A stretch of DNA of 17,231 nucleotides from CAZFNQ01 sp964652125 (lineage in GTDB: Bacteria; Patescibacteriota; Saccharimonadia; Saccharimonadales; JANWIN01): assembly GCA_964652125.1 (NCBI GenBank), contig CAZZAE010000021.1, positions 1-17,231 on the forward strand, in the 5' to 3' direction. The position numbers were made by a program, and so were the translations under genes. This document shows positions 1 to 5,964 of the stretch, one piece after another. The notes beneath the pieces were generated by a model. The model ran no database searches and was not told the origin of the DNA. It saw nothing but the letters and a program-made list of their open reading frames with translations. Within the stretch, counting starts at the first letter, position 1; every line of letters begins with the position of its first letter.

Positions 1-170
1 GTAGCTATAGTTCGGAATAGATAAGCGCTGAAAGCATATTAAGCGCGAAGCTAGCTTCAAGATTAGATTTCCCTATGACACCCCTGAAAGACGATCAGGT
101 TGATAGGCGCAAGGTGAAAGTGCGGCAACGTATGGAGCCGAAGCGTACTAATAGGTGCATTGACTTTTTA
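1..170 (+). rRNA. rrl: 23S ribosomal RNA, 3' end (partial)
   Basis: The first ~170 bases align by eye with the last part of bacterial 23S rRNA. Conserved stretches are GATAAGCGCTGAAAGCAT near 20, TTGATAGGCGCAAGG near 98 and the GTACTAATAGG segment near 145, which corresponds to GGTACTAATGAACCG of E. coli. The gene begins before the window. The 3' end is placed where the terminal-helix strand (TTGACTTTTTA) stops, just before a hairpin begins at 174; it could be off by several bases. The segment between the GATAAG and TTGATAGG blocks is shorter than in E. coli. No intervening sequence is visible in this part. Confidence 0.95.
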
Positions 171-173
171 CGA

Positions 174-226
174 CCAGAATACTTATGGTCCAGGACTTAG
201 TTCTGAATTAATCATAAGTATTCTGG
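174..226 (+). other. Stem-loop in the 23S-5S spacer, likely rRNA processing structure
   Basis: A perfect 14-bp inverted repeat (174-187 CCAGAATACTTATG with 213-226) encloses a 25-base loop. The loop holds a smaller stem, CAGGAC/GTTCTG with one G-U pair. It begins only a few bases after the 23S 3' end. Double-stranded structures in pre-rRNA spacers are known substrates for RNase III-type processing, so this is inferred to be a maturation site. A terminator is unlikely because no T-run follows and 5S lies downstream. Confidence 0.6.
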
Positions 227-251
227 GAAAAGTGTGCAATTTGACTAGTTA

Positions 252-273
252 TTGGTACGAATCAACGTACCAA
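252..273 (+). other. Second spacer hairpin between 23S and 5S
   Basis: TTGGTACG at 252-259 and CGTACCAA at 266-273 form a perfect 8-bp stem with a six-base loop. It lies about 60 bases before 5S and has no T-run after it. Its role is unknown and probably concerns rRNA folding or processing. The rest of the 170-332 spacer contains no tRNA. Confidence 0.45.
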
Positions 274-332
274 GAAGGAAAGTTTGTCATTTTAATGCTT
301 ATTCGAATAGCTAATCTTTGATTCGCAGTTTT

Positions 333-454
<122 letters not shown>

Positions 455-479
455 AAGGTTACGAACATAGAGGAAAAAA

Positions 480-508
480 TTGACAAATGAAAGAGTTTAT
501 GCTAATCT
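480..508 (+). promoter_or_regulatory. Promoter upstream of the 535-990 gene
   Basis: A consensus -35 TTGACA (480-485) and -10 TAATCT (503-508) are separated by 17 bp, with an extended -10 TGC at 500-502. The predicted start is near 515, giving a leader of about 20 bases without a recognisable Shine-Dalgarno sequence. It lies 26 bases after 5S and would let the downstream genes be expressed independently of the rRNA operon. Confidence 0.65.
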
Positions 509-534
509 AATATCAGTTAAATTAAAACAAAAAA

Positions 535-990
535 ATGTTAGATCAAGCTATACATAGTCAATCGAGGGAAACAACTCAAGTTGTTGATACCGATTTGGAA
601 AACGATAAGCGTGCACAGCTATTATTAGATAAAGGCAGTCATATTATAAATGAACTAAAAAGGGTCGGTAAGACAACTCCCAAAGATATAGATGTTACAT
701 TTTCTGAACCATTTCCCGGTTACGCTAAAGAGAGAATGCGTTTAGTGGAAGATGTCCCAAAAGATCATGAAAATGGATCTGAGGAAGTCAATCTTACACT
801 TCAACAAGAAAACCTTGAATTGGACCGACCGGACAAGTTTAGTTCATTATTTACTATTTCATATTCACAAGACGGATTTAAGGTAAAGGTTGAACCCTTC
901 GGTGAAGAACTATACCCTTCAATTAGGGAAACAGCCGTACTTGGTCATTTTGAACAAGCTTTAGTAAATGCTGAAGCGATGCTTCACTAA
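535..990 (+). CDS. Hypothetical protein, 151 aa
   Basis: I do not recognise this protein. It is acidic and hydrophilic, with no signal peptide, membrane segment or metal-binding cysteines. The N-terminal ~70 residues look helical and charged. Residues ~103-125 (SLFTISYSQDGFKVKVEPFG) look like alternating beta strands, and a short helical tail follows. The start at 535 is preceded by an A-rich stretch with no Shine-Dalgarno, but it sits a natural distance after a good promoter at 480-508. The next small gene starts 25 bases after its stop, so the two are probably co-transcribed. The position directly behind an rRNA operon gives no clear functional clue. Confidence 0.7.
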   Translation: MLDQAIHSQSRETTQVVDTDLENDKRAQLLLDKGSHIINELKRVGKTTPKDIDVTFSEPFPGYAKERMRLVEDVPKDHENGSEEVNLTLQQENLELDRPDKFSSLFTISYSQDGFKVKVEPFGEELYPSIRETAVLGHFEQALVNAEAMLH

Positions 991-1015
991 AGAAACAAAA
1001 ATAATTATATCTATT

Positions 1016-1237
1016 ATGAAAACAAATGCTCAATCACACGAAAGCCTGTCAGAACTTCGGGATTTTGTAATTCATCAGGCAAAAGAAGACGCGGTTTTAA
1101 GCTTGGATGAGAGACTCTATCAGGCTGACCTTGTATCAGATGTTTTAAAACAAGAACATCTTAAGCCAAGTACGTTTCAAGAGTTGGACAATTACTACTT
1201 AGCAAGTGTAGCTAATAACCTTGTATCAAGTAAGTAA
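1016..1237 (+). CDS. Hypothetical protein, 73 aa
   Basis: I do not recognise this protein. It is a small, mostly helical, acidic polypeptide (MKTNAQSHESLSELRDFVIH at the start) with no transmembrane segment or known motif. The reading frame stays open back to an ATG at 968, inside the preceding gene. I prefer the ATG at 1016 because it avoids that overlap and the residues before it (FTKETKIIISI) do not match the polar character of the rest. Neither start has a strong ribosome-binding site; the upstream AAAGAAACAAAAA is only purine-rich. It is probably co-transcribed with the 151-aa gene, and a fresh promoter begins 31 bases after its stop. Confidence 0.6.
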   Translation: MKTNAQSHESLSELRDFVIHQAKEDAVLSLDERLYQADLVSDVLKQEHLKPSTFQELDNYYLASVANNLVSSK

Positions 1238-1268
1238 TTACATGATTATTTAATACTGTTAAATATTG

Positions 1269-1297
1269 TTGACATAAGCAATACAAGGTGCTATCAT
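1269..1297 (+). promoter_or_regulatory. Strong promoter of the KGG-protein gene
   Basis: Consensus TTGACA (1269-1274), a 17-bp spacer and TATCAT (1292-1297), with an extended -10 TGC at 1289-1291. The predicted start is near 1304, giving a leader of about 97 bases. An AT-only inverted repeat (TATTTAA 1247-1253, TTAAATA 1259-1265) lies just upstream and could be an operator or chance. Confidence 0.75.
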
Positions 1298-1320
1298 AAG
1301 CGTATTCGAAAGAATTTATT

Positions 1321-1355
1321 GAGGGTTTTCCTGTATTAGCGGGGGAACTCTTTTT
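1321..1355 (+). terminator. Attenuator-like hairpin with T-run in the KGG-gene leader
   Basis: GAGGGTTTTCC (1321-1331) pairs with GGGGGAACTC (1341-1350), with two G-U pairs and a two-base bulge, and is followed immediately by TTTTT (1351-1355). It lies between the promoter and the start codon, so it has the layout of a transcription attenuator. A competing pairing is possible: CTCTT at 1348-1352 with GAGAG at 1365-1369. A further small hairpin (GGCGTA/TAAGCC, 1369-1385) sits just before the Shine-Dalgarno. The signal that would control it is unknown. Confidence 0.4.
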
Positions 1356-1400
1356 ATAACTCTTGAGAGGCGTATAAAGTTAAGCCAAAGGAGATTTAAC

Positions 1401-1598
1401 ATGGCTGGAACAAAATTAGGCGGCAAAGCTGCTGCTTCAACCAACAAAAGCAAATACGGTTCTGATTTCTATGCAAAAATAGGTGCTATGGGCGGTAAAA
1501 AAGGCCGTACTGGCGGTTTTTTTGCTAACCGTGAACTAGCTCGCATAGCTGGAGCTAAGGGCGGGAGAATCTCTCGTCGCACTAAGAAAACATCATAA
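1401..1598 (+). CDS. KGG-motif small basic protein (stress-associated family)
   Basis: This 65-aa protein is very rich in Gly, Lys, Arg and Ala. Two related segments resemble the KGG repeat of YciG-type stress proteins: AKIGAMGGKKG (residues 25-35) and ARIAGAKGGRISRR (47-60), linked by TGGFFANREL. No membrane segment is present. The charge suggests nucleic-acid contact, but that is inference. The start is secure: AAAGGAG at 1387-1393 lies eight bases before the ATG. It has its own strong promoter, a structured leader and an intrinsic terminator, so it is a single-gene unit likely to be highly expressed. The family's biochemical role is not established. Confidence 0.85.
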   Translation: MAGTKLGGKAAASTNKSKYGSDFYAKIGAMGGKKGRTGGFFANRELARIAGAKGGRISRRTKKTS

Positions 1599-1611
1599 TC
1601 TGAATTCTTAG

Positions 1612-1650
1612 ATTAAAAAGAAGTCTTCTAAATGAGGACTTCTTTTTGTT
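1612..1650 (+). terminator. Intrinsic terminator, probably bidirectional
   Basis: AAAAAGAAGTC (1615-1625) pairs perfectly with GACTTCTTTTT (1637-1647). The stem can extend three further pairs, leaving a five-base loop. The right arm ends in a T-run for the plus strand, and the A-run of the left arm supplies a T-run for the minus strand. It ends the KGG gene. The stop codon of the convergent metallopeptidase gene (1628-1630) lies inside the hairpin. Confidence 0.85.
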
Positions 1651-2101
1651 TTAAGCGATATGGTCGGCAAAGACGTGAGGCCGAAACCCTCCATGTGGTG
1701 CCGCAGTTAAAACAGCAATAGGTTTTTGAGTCTATCTGTAAGCTACAACTGGTACACTTGGGGCAAGTACTACGTTGATATAGCCAATCTCGATATGTAT
1801 CTAAGCAATCTTCAATATGGTCAGAACTAATAATATATTTGTGAGACTTAGCAAGTTCTTGTGCCTTATGCCAGGCAGCTGCTTCTAAACTTAACAGTTC
1901 AAAATCGGACTTGTATGCATTATGACCCAGTAAGGCATGCGCAAGTTCGTGGAATAGTGACCAAATTGCTACTTTGTCTGATTTTTCGGAGTCAAGTTTA
2001 TAAATTACTTGGTTATTAGCGGGCGACCAAGAGAAACGTGGTCCTGGTTTAAAACCAATAGTCGGATAGTGTAGCTGCAATTTAGCTAGTAAACTGTCCA
2101 T
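1628..2101 (-). CDS. ImmA/IrrE-like zinc metallopeptidase with C-terminal zinc ribbon
   Basis: This 157-aa protein has a gluzincin-type active site: HELAH at residues 51-55 within LFHELAHALLGH, and a downstream Glu (E73 in LEAAAW) as the likely third zinc ligand. This pattern is typical of ImmA/IrrE-like peptidases, which often cleave or control a repressor. The C-terminal part carries cysteines at 113, 116, 119, 129, 130 and 133 (CPKC...CC..CG) that look like a zinc ribbon. It lacks the N-terminal helix-turn-helix of IrrE. Its ATG lies inside the end of the ROK kinase gene (20-base overlap), so the two are co-transcribed and probably translationally coupled. No obvious repressor partner is adjacent; the substrate is unknown. 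Confidence 0.75.
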   Translation of the reverse strand: MDSLLAKLQLHYPTIGFKPGPRFSWSPANNQVIYKLDSEKSDKVAIWSLFHELAHALLGHNAYKSDFELLSLEAAAWHKAQELAKSHKYIISSDHIEDCLDTYRDWLYQRSTCPKCTSCSLQIDSKTYCCFNCGTTWRVSASRLCRPYRLKQKEVLI

Positions 2102-2903
2102 ATTTATCCTTGGCTATATGATAACAACCATAAATAACTGACTCATCAGGATTATGTGCCATGCGAATTGGTGGAATTGGTGTCAGAGGCGTTTGATATT
2201 TTTTAAGCTCCTCATTTAGGTTGTGATTAAACTCGCTAAAATATTTTCCAACACCACCACCTATAACTACGACATCCGGCTGATATTTACTGATGAGTCC
2301 TATCAAACCTACGGCTAAGTTTCGAGCAATTATGAGCCAACTTTTTGTATCAGTAATTGCTTCAGCTCTTTTGCCGAAAAGTTCAACAATGGCACTACCA
2401 GAAGCAAAAGACTCCCAGGGCCTAGCCTTACCATCGTGATTCACCATATAAACGTGTCCACCCATGTCATCGATTCTTAAGTCATTAATACCATTTATGA
2501 TTAAAGAAATACCAATACCAGTGCCCAAACTTATAAATAGTACATGCTTAAACTCATTTATGATTAGTCCGGCCTCATAATATCCACCTACTTTAGCATC
2601 ATTCTCGATTATTACTGGAGCATTTATAAGTCTTTGGATATCTTCTTCCATAGGAACGTTTTTCCAGGGTAGATTTCCAAAATGTAAACCACGACCGTGT
2701 TGTCGATCGATTTTCCCCGGCAAAGCAACACAGCCTGCTCTGTAGTCCTTAGAATCCAGATATGGCAAATGGTCATGAAAATCTTGTAAGAATTGACTGT
2801 AACTGTGAGCGGTAGGGAATTTAACTGACTTTTTCAGGTTGCCGGTAGTTGAAAAGCTGGCCAATAATGTCTTCGTTCCACCAATATCAGCCGCCAAATA
2901 CAT
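2082..2903 (-). CDS. ROK-family sugar kinase (glucokinase-like)
   Basis: This 273-aa cytoplasmic kinase probably phosphorylates glucose or a related hexose with ATP. Visible ASKHA/ROK features are the phosphate-1 loop DIGGTKT (residues 6-12), END (100-102) with the likely catalytic Asp102, the phosphate-2 loop SLGTGIG (125-131), GGH (148-150) and the adenosine motif VVVIGGGVG (211-219). The cysteine-rich zinc motif CXCGXXGCXE of many ROK proteins is absent; the equivalent stretch is NHDGKARPWESFASG. Sugar specificity cannot be read from sequence. The gene is divergent from rpsA and leads a two-gene unit with the metallopeptidase. No Shine-Dalgarno precedes the ATG, and the promoter position suggests a leaderless message. 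Confidence 0.85.
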   Translation of the reverse strand: MYLAADIGGTKTLLASFSTTGNLKKSVKFPTAHSYSQFLQDFHDHLPYLDSKDYRAGCVALPGKIDRQHGRGLHFGNLPWKNVPMEEDIQRLINAPVIIENDAKVGGYYEAGLIINEFKHVLFISLGTGIGISLIINGINDLRIDDMGGHVYMVNHDGKARPWESFASGSAIVELFGKRAEAITDTKSWLIIARNLAVGLIGLISKYQPDVVVIGGGVGKYFSEFNHNLNEELKKYQTPLTPIPPIRMAHNPDESVIYGCYHIAKDKYGQFTS

Positions 2904-2910
2904 ACGTACT

Positions 2911-2940
2911 ATCGTACAAGTAGCACGTAGTAACTAGCAA
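2911..2940 (-). promoter_or_regulatory. Promoter of the ROK kinase-metallopeptidase unit (leaderless)
   Basis: On the minus strand, TTGCTA (2940-2935) and TACGAT (2916-2911) are separated by 18 bp. The predicted start falls within a few bases of the ATG at 2903-2901, so the mRNA would have almost no leader. Both hexamers are only 4/6 matches. Confidence 0.45.
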
Positions 2941-2964
2941 GTAAAAAAAGGATCAACAGTAGTA

Positions 2965-2993
2965 TTGCTTACAGGGATGATAAGGAGTACAAT
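2965..2993 (+). promoter_or_regulatory. Promoter of rpsA
   Basis: TTGCTT (2965-2970), a 17-bp spacer and TACAAT (2988-2993). The predicted start is near 3000, giving a ~58-base leader with a strong Shine-Dalgarno at 3043-3049. It is divergent from the ROK kinase promoter, with 24 bp between the two -35 elements. Confidence 0.7.
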
Positions 2994-3058
2994 AAGGATA
3001 AATCTGAACGGGTCAAACAACCCAAGGGTTGCCGCAGAATTTGAGGAGGCATGAACCT

Positions 3059-4132
3059 ATGTCTAATACTAGTACACTTACGATGGACGATTTGCTGGCG
3101 TCTGCTAAAGTAAAACAGCTAAAAACCGGAGATGTTGTTGAGGGCACTATCACTTCTGTGCGTAAACATGAGCTCTGGGTTGATTTAGGGGCTAACGGGG
3201 TAGGCGTTGTAATGCGACGTGAAATAGGCCCGGGCCAAACCCTAGAAGAGGGTGCCAAAGTTACTACAAGCGTAGTAGACCCAGAAATGGACGAAGGTTA
3301 CGCTTTATTGAGTATGAAACGGGCTGCTAAAGACCGTGGATGGGATGAATTGCAGCGCGTATTTGATGATCAGGAAATTATAGACATTATTCCATACGAT
3401 GCTAACCGAGGTGGTCTTCTGGTGGAAATGGAAGGCATTCGAGGCTTTTTACCGGTATCACAACTCGCGGCAGGTCATTATCCTAGAGTATCTGGTGCAG
3501 ATAAAGATGAAATCTTGCAAAAGCTTAATTCTCTAACTAACAAACCCATACGTGTGCGAGTTTTAGATGTAAGCCGTAAAGATAATAAGCTAATCTTCTC
3601 TGAAAAAGAGGCGATTAAAGATGATATGCAAGCTCGTTTCGCGGAACTTAAGATTGGTGACGAAGTGGAGGGTGTTGTAACTGGTGTAATTGATTTTGGT
3701 GCATTTGTAAACGTTGATGGTATTGAGGGATTGATACACATATCTGAAATTTCTTGGGAGCGTGTTGAAGACCCCAAGGACTATGTCAAAACGGGTCAAA
3801 AAATTAAGGCTAAGATAATTGCTATAGATAAAGACCGATTAAGCTTAAGTCTCAAGCAAATGAGTGAGGATCCCTGGTTGCACGAGGCAAAGGCTTTTAA
3901 AAAGGGCGATATTGTCGAAGGCAAAGTTACCCGTATAACGCCATTTGGAGCCTTTGTACAGCTTTCTCCGGCCGTTGAAGCGTTAGTACACGTTTCAGAA
4001 ATGAGTAACGATGATAGTGTAGACCCTGAAAAGATTTTTCAGCTTAATGAGAAAAAACAGTTCAAAGTAATTGATGTTGAAACTGACGCTCGTAAGATTG
4101 CCCTAAGTCTAAAAGACGCCAAGAAGAAATAG
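3059..4132 (+). CDS. rpsA: 30S ribosomal protein S1 (bS1), short form
   Basis: This protein helps the 30S subunit bind and unfold mRNA. The 357-aa chain has four S1-type OB repeats, roughly residues 20-88, 105-185, 197-268 and 280-352. Repeats 3 and 4 are the most canonical (VEGVVTGVIDFGAFVNVDGI, VEGKVTRITPFGAFVQL). E. coli S1 has six repeats and 557 residues; four-repeat forms are common elsewhere. The frame is open from a TTG at 3029, but I chose ATG 3059 because GAGGAGG (3043-3049) lies nine bases before it; an ATG at 3051 is out of frame. infB follows 50 bases later, so the two translation genes probably share a transcript. Confidence 0.93.
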   Translation: MSNTSTLTMDDLLASAKVKQLKTGDVVEGTITSVRKHELWVDLGANGVGVVMRREIGPGQTLEEGAKVTTSVVDPEMDEGYALLSMKRAAKDRGWDELQRVFDDQEIIDIIPYDANRGGLLVEMEGIRGFLPVSQLAAGHYPRVSGADKDEILQKLNSLTNKPIRVRVLDVSRKDNKLIFSEKEAIKDDMQARFAELKIGDEVEGVVTGVIDFGAFVNVDGIEGLIHISEISWERVEDPKDYVKTGQKIKAKIIAIDKDRLSLSLKQMSEDPWLHEAKAFKKGDIVEGKVTRITPFGAFVQLSPAVEALVHVSEMSNDDSVDPEKIFQLNEKKQFKVIDVETDARKIALSLKDAKKK

Positions 4133-4150
4133 GTGAATATTTAAATGTAA

Positions 4151-4173
4151 GGCAAACGCTTGCCAGAAAGGAG
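4151..4173 (+). promoter_or_regulatory. Hairpin next to the infB ribosome-binding site
   Basis: GGCAA (4151-4155) and TTGCC (4160-4164) form a five-bp stem with a four-base loop, four bases before the Shine-Dalgarno AGGAG (4169-4173). The stem does not cover the Shine-Dalgarno, so any effect on infB translation is speculative. Confidence 0.3.
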
Positions 4174-4182
4174 ACGCTCAAG

Positions 4183-5946
4183 ATGGCACAAACAATAGAA
4201 CTTGAAGATTACATCACCGTGGGCGCCCTTGCCGACAAGCTAGACATTCCAGTTACAAAGCTCATTTCAGAGCTTATGAAAAATGGAGTTATGGCTACTG
4301 TTAATGAGCGAATTGATTTTGACACTGCTCAAATTATTATGAGTGAGCTAGAGCTGGACTTTGATGTAACTAAAAAATCTTCAGAGTCTGTTACATCAGA
4401 GGTACGTGCCAGGCGAAAGTCACAAACTAAAGGTGACCCACGTCCGCCTGTAGTAGCAGTAATGGGCCATGTGGACCACGGTAAGACCTCATTACTTGAT
4501 GCAGTAAGGGTAGCAGAGGTGGCTAAAGGTGAGGCGGGTGGCATAACTCAACACATCTCGGCTTACCAAGTTAAGCATGGCAAACGAGTCATTACCTTTT
4601 TAGACACTCCAGGACACGAAGCCTTTGCTGCATTACGAGAGCACGGTGCCCAACTAACTGATCTAGTAATAATTGTTGTTGCTGCAGATGACGGTGTAAA
4701 ACCGCAAACTATTGAAGCTATAAAATTTGCTAAACAAGCAGGTGTAAAAATTATTGTTGCTATAAATAAAATAGATAAAGAAGGCGCCGATACTAATCAT
4801 GTGAAACAACAACTTGCTGAACAAGATGTATTGGTAGAGGGATGGGGTGGTGATACGGTTGTCGCTGAAGTATCAGCAAAAACCAAAAAAGGCATAGATC
4901 ATCTTCTAGATATGGTGCTGTTAGTCGCAGATGTTGAAGAACTTAAGGCTATTACGGATGCTCCGGCTACCGGACTTATTATTGAATCTCATATGGAACA
5001 AGGTCGTGGTCCAGTTGCTATTGCTTTGGTAGAAGAAGGCACTCTTAAGAACGGAGATTTTGTAGTAGCTGGTACAACATACGCCAAAATTCGCAATTTG
5101 GAGACAACAGATGGTAAGATCATCACTTCTGTCGGACCTTCGTCACCAGCAATATTGACGGGTTTTAAAGAATTACCAGATTTTGGTGATGAGTTTAATG
5201 TTGTTAATAATGAAAAACAAGCAAGAGAATTAGCTCAAGCTTCTCGCTTAAATCGACAAAATTCAAATAATAAAATGGATTTAAGTAGCAGCGACCTGAT
5301 TCGTATTATTAATCGAACCAACGAGCTCACTCAACTAGCAGTACTTGTTAAGGCAGATGTTCAGGGATCGCTAATATCTGTTATTGACAGCCTTAAAGCT
5401 TTGGGAAGCGAAGAAGTCGCTGTGCAAATAGTTGGCTCCGGGATAGGTTCAGTTAGTGAAAATGATATACATCTAGCTCATACCAGTGGAGCTATAATTT
5501 ATTGTTTTAACGTTACTATACCAAAAGACGTTAAACGCCTTGCTGGTCGCGATAAGGTCAGTATTAGGACTTATAGCGTAATTTACGAGCTAATAGACGA
5601 TGCTAAAATTGAACTTTCCAAATTATTATCTCCGGAAATTGTTGAACATGATTTGGGCGAACTATTAGTCAAAGGTATATTTAAAATTACAAAAAATGCA
5701 GTAATATGTGGTGGCGAAGTTAGCCGAGGTAAGTTAACCGTGCCAGCACTGGTGAGGATAATGCGCGGTAAAGATGTTATCGCCCAAGCGCAAGCCACTA
5801 ACTTACAACGCGGTCAGCAAGATGCTAAAGAGATTATTGAAGGGGAAATGTGTGGTGTAAGCTTGAAAACGACTAACAAAATTGATGTTCAAGAAGGTGA
5901 TAAAATTTTGTTTTATACTCAGGAGACGTTGTCCCGTAGCCTGTAA
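4183..5946 (+). CDS. infB: Translation initiation factor IF-2
   Basis: This GTPase brings formyl-Met-tRNA to the 30S subunit and promotes subunit joining. The 587-aa protein has an IF2_N-type region (about residues 8-55) and the G domain: GHVDHGKT (95-102), GGITQHISA (119-127), DTPGH (141-145), NKID (195-198) and SAK (231-233). The remainder corresponds to domain II and the C-terminal fMet-tRNA-binding domains, with GEMCGV near the end. It is much shorter than E. coli IF-2 (890 aa) because the long N-terminal extension is missing, as in many small genomes. AAAGGAG at 4167-4173 and ATG 4183 fix the start. It lies downstream of rpsA and upstream of an unrecognised anchored protein. Confidence 0.97.
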   Translation: MAQTIELEDYITVGALADKLDIPVTKLISELMKNGVMATVNERIDFDTAQIIMSELELDFDVTKKSSESVTSEVRARRKSQTKGDPRPPVVAVMGHVDHGKTSLLDAVRVAEVAKGEAGGITQHISAYQVKHGKRVITFLDTPGHEAFAALREHGAQLTDLVIIVVAADDGVKPQTIEAIKFAKQAGVKIIVAINKIDKEGADTNHVKQQLAEQDVLVEGWGGDTVVAEVSAKTKKGIDHLLDMVLLVADVEELKAITDAPATGLIIESHMEQGRGPVAIALVEEGTLKNGDFVVAGTTYAKIRNLETTDGKIITSVGPSSPAILTGFKELPDFGDEFNVVNNEKQARELAQASRLNRQNSNNKMDLSSSDLIRIINRTNELTQLAVLVKADVQGSLISVIDSLKALGSEEVAVQIVGSGIGSVSENDIHLAHTSGAIIYCFNVTIPKDVKRLAGRDKVSIRTYSVIYELIDDAKIELSKLLSPEIVEHDLGELLVKGIFKITKNAVICGGEVSRGKLTVPALVRIMRGKDVIAQAQATNLQRGQQDAKEIIEGEMCGVSLKTTNKIDVQEGDKILFYTQETLSRSL

Positions 5947-5964
5947 GATTTAAAGGCAAGTAGC

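Noticed and set aside
968..1015. Start of the 73-aa protein at ATG 968
   Set aside because: It overlaps the preceding gene by 23 bases, has no ribosome-binding site and adds residues unlike the rest. It is possible but less likely than 1016.
1341..1368. Similarity between GGGGGAAC/AACTCTTG in the KGG leader and the complementary GTTCCCCC plus AACTCTTG near 17048-17070, as a possible trans-acting RNA pair
   Set aside because: Eight-base matches are expected by chance at this scale, and the 17048 copy lies upstream of the promoter there; no further complementarity was found.
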